From the NCBI RefSeq assembly GCF_001182825.2, contig NZ_LFYO02000003.1, forward strand, positions 186,001-250,000: DNA of 64,000 nucleotides. The letters run 5' to 3'. Under the pieces are notes generated by a model that was given only the letters and a program-made list of their open reading frames with translations, did no database searches and was not told where the DNA came from. Shown in pieces: positions 57,727 to 64,000 of this stretch; position 1 is the first letter of the stretch; each line of letters opens with the position of its first letter. The DNA is from Streptococcus sp. X13SY08 (GTDB lineage: Bacteria; Bacillota; Bacilli; Lactobacillales; Streptococcaceae). A program made the position numbers and the translations under genes.

Positions 57727-60255
57727 ATGGCAAGAAATATTCTTCGTTTTCTTATTGAAAATGATAAAGGAGAACTGAAAAAATTAGAAAAAATGGCAGA
57801 CAAGGTTATCGCCTATGCAGATGACATGGCTGCGCTGTCAGACGAGGCTTTGCAAGCCAAGACGGCAGAATTCAAAAAACGTTATCAACAAGGGGAAACG
57901 TTAGACGATCTTTTATATGAAGCCTATGCGGTTCTTCGCGAAGCTTCAAAGCGTGTTTTGGGTCTCTATCCATATCCTGTACAGATTATGGGTGGTATAG
58001 TTCTTCACAATGGTGACGTACCTGAGATGCGTACAGGTGAAGGTAAGACCTTGACTGCGACCATGCCTGTTTACCTCAACGCCCTTGCTGGCGAAGGGGT
58101 GCACGTTGTTACTGTCAATGAATATTTGGCAACTCGTGATGCGACTGAAATGGGTGAGCTGTATTCATGGCTTGGCTTGTCAGTTGGGATTAACTTGGCT
58201 GCTAAATCATCTTTTGAAAAACGCGAAGCTTATAACTGTGATATCACCTACTCCACTAACTCAGAAGTTGGTTTTGACTACCTTCGTGATAACATGGTGG
58301 TTCGTCAAGAAGATATGGTACAACGCCCCCTCAACTATGCCTTGGTTGATGAGGTTGACTCTGTTCTGATTGACGAAGCTCGTACACCTTTGATTGTATC
58401 TGCTGCGACTAATTCAGAAACTAACCAACTCTACTTTATGGCAGACAAATTGGTTAAATCTTTGGAAAGTGATGATTACATTATTGATGTGTCTTCAAAA
58501 ACCATCGGTTTATCTGATTCAGGGATTGACAAGGCTGAGAAATTCTTCCGTTTGGAAAATCTCTATGATATCGAAAACGTTGCTCTTACACATTTTATCG
58601 ACAACGCCCTTCGTGCCAACTATATCATGATTTACGATATTGATTATTTGGTTAATGAAGACCAAGAAGTCATGATTATCGATCCGTTTACAGGTCGTAC
58701 CATGGAAGGTCGTCGTTATTCTGATGGATTACACCAAGCTATTGAAGCTAAAGAAGGTGTACCAATCCAAAACGAATCGAAGACAAGTGCTTCTATCACT
58801 TACCAAAACCTTTTCCGTATGTACAAGAAATTGGCAGGTATGACGGGTACAGGTAAGACGGAGGAAGAAGAATTCCGCGAAATCTACAACATCCGTGTGA
58901 TAGAAATCCCAACCAATCGTCCAATTGCTCGTATTGACAACGAAGACCTCTTATATCCAAATTTAGAATACAAGTTCAACGCAGTTGTCAACGACGTTAA
59001 AGCGCGTTATGAAAAAGGCCAGCCTGTCTTGGTGGGGACGGTTGCCGTTGAAACATCTGACTACTTATCTAAACGTCTAGTTGCGGCTGGTGTTCCTCAT
59101 GAAGTCTTGAATGCCAAAAATCACTACCGCGAAGCACAAATCATTATGAATGCTGGTCAACGCGGTGCTGTTACGATTGCTACCAACATGGCTGGTCGTG
59201 GTACCGACATCAAGTTGGGCCCTGGTGTTCGTGAGCTTGGTGGACTTTGTGTCATCGGTACCGAGCGTCATGAAAGCCGTCGTATTGATAATCAGCTCCG
59301 CGGTCGTTCTGGCCGTCAAGGAGATTCAGGTGAATCACAATTCTACCTTTCTTTGGAAGACGATTTGATGAAACGCTTTGGTTCTGAACGCATCAAAGCC
59401 TTCATGGAACGCATGAACTTGTCAGAAGAAGAATCTGTGATTAAATCAGGCATGTTGACGCGCCAAGTAGAAGGCGCTCAAAAACGTGTTGAAGGGAATA
59501 ACTACGATTCTCGTAAGCAAGTTCTCCAATATGATGATGTCATGCGTGAACAACGTGAAATCATTTACAGCCAACGTCGTGATATCATTACAGCCGATCG
59601 TGATCTTGCTCCTGAAATTAAGAGTATGATTAAACGCACCATTGATCGTCAAGTTGATGGTCATAAAGTGAGCAAACGTGATGAAGCGATTGATGCAATC
59701 TTGAAATTTGCACAAGTGAACTTGGTGGATGAAGATTCTATCACACGTGTTGATTTGGAAGGTAAAACTGACGTACAAATCAAAGAAGATTTGTATCAAC
59801 GAGCAGTAGCGATCTATGATCGTCAAGTTGAAAAATTACGTGATGAGGATCGTATTCGCGAATTCCAAAAAGTGTTGATTTTACGCGTGGTGGACAGCAA
59901 ATGGACAGATCATATCGATGCTATGGATCAATTGCGTAATGCAGTGAGCCTTCGTGGATATGCTCAAAACAATCCAGTTGTGGAATACCAATCAGAAGCC
60001 TTTACCATGTTTAATGATATGATTGGTGCCATTGAATTTGATGTTACTCGTCTCATGATGAAAGCACAAATTCACGACAAGATCGAACGTGAACGCGCAA
60101 CGCAAGAAGCACATACGACAGCTGTCAAGAATATTATTCCAGGTCAAGCGCATGCGGCAGAAGCTCCATCTTTTGAGGGAGTGGATCGTAATGATCCATG
60201 CCCATGTGGTTCTGGTAAAAAATTCAAGAACTGTCATGGAAGTTCAACATTATAA
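57727..60255 (+). CDS. secA: Preprotein translocase ATPase SecA
   Basis: 842 residues. The motor drives secretion through SecYEG. Motifs are Walker [12 protein letters not shown] (near residue 100), [30 protein letters not shown] and [11 protein letters not shown]. The C-terminal zinc motif [14 protein letters not shown] is complete. The length and lack of accessory-SecA features mark it as the housekeeping SecA. It is not interrupted. It is followed by a hairpin terminator. Confidence 0.97.
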   Translation: MARNILRFLIENDKGELKKLEKMADKVIAYADDMAALSDEALQAKTAEFKKRYQQGETLDDLLYEAYAVLREASKRVLGLYPYPVQIMGGIVLHNGDVPEMRTGEGKTLTATMPVYLNALAGEGVHVVTVNEYLATRDATEMGELYSWLGLSVGINLAAKSSFEKREAYNCDITYSTNSEVGFDYLRDNMVVRQEDMVQRPLNYALVDEVDSVLIDEARTPLIVSAATNSETNQLYFMADKLVKSLESDDYIIDVSSKTIGLSDSGIDKAEKFFRLENLYDIENVALTHFIDNALRANYIMIYDIDYLVNEDQEVMIIDPFTGRTMEGRRYSDGLHQAIEAKEGVPIQNESKTSASITYQNLFRMYKKLAGMTGTGKTEEEEFREIYNIRVIEIPTNRPIARIDNEDLLYPNLEYKFNAVVNDVKARYEKGQPVLVGTVAVETSDYLSKRLVAAGVPHEVLNAKNHYREAQIIMNAGQRGAVTIATNMAGRGTDIKLGPGVRELGGLCVIGTERHESRRIDNQLRGRSGRQGDSGESQFYLSLEDDLMKRFGSERIKAFMERMNLSEEESVIKSGMLTRQVEGAQKRVEGNNYDSRKQVLQYDDVMREQREIIYSQRRDIITADRDLAPEIKSMIKRTIDRQVDGHKVSKRDEAIDAILKFAQVNLVDEDSITRVDLEGKTDVQIKEDLYQRAVAIYDRQVEKLRDEDRIREFQKVLILRVVDSKWTDHIDAMDQLRNAVSLRGYAQNNPVVEYQSEAFTMFNDMIGAIEFDVTRLMMKAQIHDKIERERATQEAHTTAVKNIIPGQAHAAEAPSFEGVDRNDPCPCGSGKKFKNCHGSSTL

Positions 60256-60269
60256 GAATAAAAAATGAG

Positions 60270-60318
60270 TGGGTTGGTGGAGTGATTTTCTTGGAAAATG
60301 ATTCTGCCAACCATTTTT
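60270..60318 (+). terminator. secA terminator
   Basis: Long imperfect stem GGTTGG/CCAACC with inner ATTTTC/GAAAAT and a T run. Confidence 0.7.
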
Positions 60319-60328
60319 GGTAGAAAAT

Positions 60329-60700
60329 ATGATTATTGGACATGGCATTGATTTGCAGGAAATAGCCCCCATCAAAGCAACTTATCAGAAGAATCCACGA
60401 TTTGCTGCCAAAGTGTTGACTGCTAAGGAATTGGAGCTTTTTTCTAGTCTTAAAGGGAAAAAACAAATTGAATTTTTAGCAGGAAGATGGTCAGCTAAAG
60501 AAGCTTTTTCAAAAGCGCTCGGAACAGGAATTGGACCAGTAACTTTTCAGGATATGGAAATTTTACGAGACAAAAGAGGGGCTCCCTACGTTTCAAAATC
60601 CCCAGTTCCTGCTAAAATTTGGCTGTCTATTAGTCATTCGGGGAATTTCGTGCAAGCTAGTGTTATTTTGGAGGAAGACAATGAAAGCAAGTCATCATAG
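60329..60700 (+). CDS. acpS: Holo-[acyl-carrier-protein] synthase
   Basis: 123 residues. The product transfers phosphopantetheine from CoA to ACP. The active-site Asp and Glu lie in [15 protein letters not shown] and [22 protein letters not shown] 60329 is chosen from the family N-terminus; there is no clear ribosome binding site just upstream, only the secA terminator. It overlaps alr by 20 bases, a conserved pairing. Confidence 0.93.
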   Translation: MIIGHGIDLQEIAPIKATYQKNPRFAAKVLTAKELELFSSLKGKKQIEFLAGRWSAKEAFSKALGTGIGPVTFQDMEILRDKRGAPYVSKSPVPAKIWLSISHSGNFVQASVILEEDNESKSS

Positions 60701-61778
60701 ACCGACTCAAGCGACGATTGATTTAGAGGCGATCTCTTATAATTTTCAGCAGGTCATGGATCATTTGCCGCCAAAAACGCAAGGTTATGCAGTGGTTAAA
60801 GCCAATGCATATGGGCATGGTGCCATTGAAGTGGCTAAGCGTCTTAGTCATCAAGTAGATGGATTTTGTGTATCCAATTTAGACGAAGCCTTGGAACTAC
60901 GACAGGCTGGTTTAGAACAGGAAATTCTCGTTTTAGGTGTCGTCCCCTGGACTGCTCTTGAATTGGCGCAAAAACTCAATTTAACCATTACAGTAGCAAG
61001 TCAAGAATGGATTGATTGTGCTCTGCGCGACAGTGAGTTGGCGGGACTAAAGGTTCACATCAAGGTGGACAGCGGGATGGGGCGTCTCGGTTTTCGTGAT
61101 TTGGCTAGTATTGATCATGCTGCTGCTTGTTTACGCGAGGCAGATGCCTTGGTTGAAGGAATTTTTACGCACTTTGCTACAGCGGATCAAGCAGACCAGA
61201 AGCTATTTGATGAACAGCTCGCTTTTTTCAAAGGAATCATAGCGGAGATGGAAGATTGTCCTGCTCTAGTACATGCTAGCAATTCCGCAACCAGTATTTG
61301 GCATGCAGATACCGTTTTTAATATGGTCCGTTTAGGAGATGTGCTCTACGGACTGAATCCAAGTGGTCGTGAACTTTCTATGCCTTATGAGATTAAGCCA
61401 GCTTTATCTTTAGTCTCAGAATTGGTTCACGTCAAGGAAGTGCCGGCTGGAACAGCTATCGGTTATGGGGCGACTTATCACAGTCACGAAAGGGAGTTTG
61501 TCGGTACTGTACCAATTGGCTATGCTGATGGTTTTATTCGTCGAATGCAAGGTTTTTCTGTCCTTGTTGATGGACAGTTTTGTCCAGTCATTGGACGTGT
61601 GTCTATGGACCAAATTACTATTCGTCTGCCTCAAGAGCTACCTTTAGGAACTAGGGTGACGCTAATCGGTCAAAATGATGGGGAGCAGATTACCGTTCAA
61701 GAGTGGGCGGATCATCTTGAAACCATCAACTATGAAGTCGTTTGCCTTCTGTCGGATCGCATTCCTCGTATTTATTAA
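60681..61778 (+). CDS. alr: Alanine racemase
   Basis: 365 residues, PLP enzyme supplying D-alanine for peptidoglycan and teichoic acids. The PLP lysine is in [12 protein letters not shown] (near residue 40). The second catalytic residue, a tyrosine, is in [23 protein letters not shown] is the usual C-terminal block. ATG 60681 has TGGAGGAAG within acpS. Confidence 0.95.
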   Translation: MKASHHRPTQATIDLEAISYNFQQVMDHLPPKTQGYAVVKANAYGHGAIEVAKRLSHQVDGFCVSNLDEALELRQAGLEQEILVLGVVPWTALELAQKLNLTITVASQEWIDCALRDSELAGLKVHIKVDSGMGRLGFRDLASIDHAAACLREADALVEGIFTHFATADQADQKLFDEQLAFFKGIIAEMEDCPALVHASNSATSIWHADTVFNMVRLGDVLYGLNPSGRELSMPYEIKPALSLVSELVHVKEVPAGTAIGYGATYHSHEREFVGTVPIGYADGFIRRMQGFSVLVDGQFCPVIGRVSMDQITIRLPQELPLGTRVTLIGQNDGEQITVQEWADHLETINYEVVCLLSDRIPRIY

Positions 61779-61798
61779 GCAATTAACTAATTAACACT

Positions 61799-61825
61799 AG
61801 TCAGTAGTTCACTACTGACTTTTTG
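61799..61825 (+). terminator. alr terminator
   Basis: Perfect nine-bp stem AGTCAGTAG/CTACTGACT with TTTTT. Confidence 0.88.
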
Positions 61826-61837
61826 CTTGTAGAAAAC

Positions 61838-61866
61838 TTGACAATTTCAGTAGAGAAGACTACAAT
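61838..61866 (+). promoter_or_regulatory. nagA promoter
   Basis: -35 TTGACA, 17-base spacer, -10 TACAAT, 58 bases before nagA. Confidence 0.85.
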
Positions 61867-61924
61867 GAGATTGTATGGTCATAACCAGTTTTCAAATTAA
61901 TATATTGAAAAAGAAGAGGAAAAA

Positions 61925-62783
61925 ATGGCACACTATATTCATGCTAAATCAATCATTTTAGCCGATAAGGAAATAGCAGACGCTTATTTAAAAATTACGG
62001 AAGATGGTTGTTTCGGAGAGATTTTAACCGAGCGACCAGAGGGAGAAATTGAGGACTACAGTGCTTACCATCTGGCATCTGGTTTAGTAGATACCCATAT
62101 TCATGGGTATGCCTCGCATGACGTCATGGACAATGATTTTGAAGGGATTAAGGTTATGTCTGAAGGCCTTTTATCCTGTGGGGTAACATCATGGCTACCA
62201 ACAACCTTGACAGATTCGACTGAAAATTTGGATGCCGTTTGTGAAACCATCGGGCTCCATGCTGGTGAAGAAAAAGGTGCTAAAATTCAGGGTATTTTCC
62301 TAGAAGGTCCCTTCTTCACGGAGAAATATAAGGGAGCGCAAAATCCAAAATACATGAGTGCCCCATCCATTGAAAAATTGGATAAGTGGTACAAATTGTC
62401 AAATGGCTTGGTCAATAAAATTGCCATTGCCCCTGAGCGTGATGGTGTTAAAGAATTTATTGATTTTGCTAATGAAAAAGAGATTTATACGGCTTTGGCT
62501 CATAGTGATGCCACTTACGAAGAAGCAAAGGTTGCGGTGGATGCCGGTGCAAATATCTTCGTTCATGTCTATAACGGCATGAGTGGGCTCCATCACCGCA
62601 ATCCTGGCTTGGTAGGCGCAGCTCTTTCTTTAGAGAATGTCTTTGCTGAGGTCATTTGTGATGGACACCATGTTCATCCTCGTCTCTGGACACGCAGCAG
62701 ATTTCATCATCATAGATGATGCGGGTAAACTAAAAGCCACCTATTTGGATGGTGTCAAACGTTTTGAAGCTGAAGAAAAATAG
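61925..62783 (+). pseudogene. nagA: N-acetylglucosamine-6-phosphate deacetylase, large internal deletion
   Basis: The product deacetylates GlcNAc-6-P, the step after NanE. From ATG 61925 the sequence is normal: metal ligands in GLVDTHIHGY, EGPFF, ALAHSDATYEEA, HVYNGMSGLHHR and CDGHHVHP. It then jumps near 62682 to the C-terminus read in another frame, HAADFIIIDDAGKLKATYLDG, ending at 62783. About 100 residues, including the active-site aspartate region (usually TDCMMAGG), are missing. It would not be functional as given. Confidence 0.9.
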
Positions 62784-62932
62784 CGGTGTCAAGGAAGTAA
62801 CCAGAGAGAAAACGTCGTGCCTTATAGTTGCATAGCTAATATAGTAACTATATAGATGAACAGAGTCGAATGCTACAAGCAAGAGCTGTTCCATGGACCA
62901 AAAAAGTTAAAATCCATTACTAATAAAATGAG

Positions 62933-62962
62933 AAAACAGTCCGATATTTCGGACTGTTTTGT
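62933..62962. terminator. Bidirectional hairpin between nagA and lysC remnant
   Basis: AAAACAGTCCGA/TCGGACTGTTTT with a four-base loop. Confidence 0.8.
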
Positions 62963-62965
62963 AGT

Positions 62966-63125
62966 TTAGTTGAAAAAGGCATCATAGAGAGCTTTCAAGG
63001 CAGCATCTCGTTCAGATGTTTTGACCACAAATATGATCAATCCCTACCGAACGAGCAGGGGCTAGCGAAGCCATGCGCAGAGTTGCTGAAGCCAGTGAGC
63101 TTCCCCCAAATTTTGTTACTTTCAT
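62966..63125 (-). pseudogene. lysC: Aspartate kinase remnant (two ends only)
   Basis: The start MKVTKFGGSSLASAT (ATG 63125, GGAG site) is the aspartokinase N-terminus. After a short join the sequence jumps to the far C-terminus LIIFVVKTSERDAALKALYDAFFN, a probable ACT-domain end, in another frame. Of about 450 codons only around 50 remain. Aspartokinase feeds the threonine, lysine and methionine pathway. This is either a true deletion or a collapsed assembly. Confidence 0.75.
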
Positions 63126-63590
63126 ATCTGCTCCTTTAGAGTTTTTAATATTATAGCAAAATTGCATAAAAATGTCTGCTAGTTTTAGGATATAAATTGT
63201 TCTAATCTACTACTTTAATTAGTTAAAAATATTCACAGTGAAAATAGAGAAAAGACCTCTCGTTTTGAAACGGTCTTAGTAGCGACGAAGGGCGTACATC
63301 CTGAGGCAAATTTAGAAGTTTATAAAAAATTGGGAAAGCACTGGAAGTACCAAAGAGGCAATCCGGTCTGTCGGAGCTATCCTAAAAAAGGAGTTCTAAG
63401 CGGAAGTTATCAGTTAGATAGCGTGAGGAATTCGCAATAAGATTTGTAGTCTGGACCACGGTGGACTGATTTACCAGTAGATGGTTTGACACATTTAGTC
63501 TAAAAAATAATCATTCCAGTCTGTTGTCAATAGTTCATTTTTTCAGATGTCACAAAAAAGCATAAAGAAAAAGGTATCGACAAAGAAATC
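63126..63590 (+). other. Gene-free stretch with unrecognised remnant
   Basis: No intact gene. Around 63265-63420 one plus-strand frame looks coding (VATKGVHPEANLEVYKKLGK and on) but has no proper start or family I recognise. The neighbouring frames share fragments, suggesting several small deletions in a former gene between lysC and fabM. Confidence 0.3.
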
Positions 63591-63595
63591 TATGC

Positions 63596-63627
63596 TACAA
63601 TAATCAACAGTAATTTGATATGCAAAT
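63596..63627 (+). promoter_or_regulatory. fab operon promoter -10 and FabT-like operator
   Basis: TGC-extended -10 TACAAT (63596-63601) is followed by the inverted repeat ATTTG-ATATG-CAAAT (63613-63627). This matches the FabT site pattern ATTTGATTATCAAAT found before streptococcal fabM and fabT-fabH genes. Confidence 0.65.
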
Positions 63628-63658
63628 GATTAAAAGATCAAACAAAAGGAGATAGTTA

Positions 63659-64000
63659 TGACCTTTTCAACCATACTCTATCAAGTAGTGGATGAGGTAG
63701 CAATTTTGACCCTCAATCGTCCAGATGTTGCCAACGGCTTTAATATTCCCATGTGTGAAGAAATATTAGAAGCAATTGCTCTTGCGAAGAAAGACACGGC
63801 TGTTCGCATCTTACAAATTCAAGCGGCGGGGACGATTTTTTCTGTGGGAGGCGATTTGGTAGAGATGAAGCGGGCGGTTGATGAGGATGATATTCCTTCA
63901 TTGGTGCGTATCGCAGAGCTAGTCAATACCATTTCATTTTCTATTAAGCAGTTGCCTAAGCCTGTCATTATGGTAACGGATGGCGCTGTTGCAGGAGCGG
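63659..64000 (+). CDS. fabM: FabM-type enoyl-CoA hydratase/isomerase, 3' end outside window
   Basis: The first 114 residues of a crotonase-fold protein ([18 protein letters not shown], then [17 protein letters not shown]). In streptococci FabM isomerises trans-2- to cis-3-decenoyl-ACP and so makes unsaturated fatty acids. It is the first gene of the fab cluster. AAAGGAG precedes ATG 63659, and a FabT-like operator lies just upstream. The reading frame runs off the window edge. Confidence 0.88.

Overview
The window looks like about 64 kb of the core chromosome of a Streptococcus, most probably S. suis. The reasons are roughly 40 percent GC, mevalonate-pathway isoprenoid genes, the hrcA-grpE-dnaK-dnaJ order with CIRCE, the pairing of an ACT-domain gene with a DUF711 gene, and the blocks efp-asp23-nusB and secA-acpS-alr. 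The species call is from memory of gene content, not a search.

Layout. Positions 1-3.4 kb hold a low-GC accessory locus at the left edge: the C-terminal part of a PHP/SMC-like ATPase, a small partner gene, and a convergent unknown protein with one C-terminal membrane helix. Positions 3.5-16.5 kb hold rpmG-rpmF, hisS, adhE, a lipoprotein, thrC, a MATE exporter and the mevalonate operon (mvaK1-mvaD-mvaK2-fni). Positions 17-21.6 kb hold the ACT/DUF711 pair, a histidine phosphatase and a PadR-controlled membrane-protein cluster ending in a CPBP protease. Positions 21.6-27.2 kb hold the heat-shock operon, whose intergenic spaces are filled with structured repeats. Positions 27-45 kb hold an amidase, an amino-acid ABC importer, a Fur/PerR regulator, truA-pdxK-ECF-ywlG, tig, rpoE, pyrG with an apparent attenuator, tRNA-Leu, fba, two membrane proteins, tRNA-Thr, rpmB and asp23-fakA. 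Positions 45-64 kb hold nanE, rpsF-ssb-rpsR, liaF-like, DUF1129, corA, uvrA, pepP, efp, nusB, scrK, manA, secA, acpS, alr, nagA, a lysC remnant and the start of the fab operon (fabM).

Two things stand out. First, at least six copies of an intergenic element share one RNA-like fold: covarying helices around a nearly invariant AGAT/CCTA internal loop. Three copies sit exactly between a Shine-Dalgarno-like GAAAGGA and the start codons of hisS, dnaJ and uvrA, which otherwise have no ribosome binding site. A separate class of multi-armed cruciform (cloverleaf) elements lies before dnaK and before pyrG, and perhaps after adhE.

Second, at least a dozen genes are broken by internal deletions (many about 50-70 nt by comparison with family sequences) or by one-base homopolymer changes. 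They include hisS, mvaK2, fni, uvrA, pepP, a second asp23, scrK, manA, nagA, lysC and a DUF2812 gene. Several are normally essential, so assembly error is more likely than real gene loss. Their products should be treated as uncertain until reads are checked.
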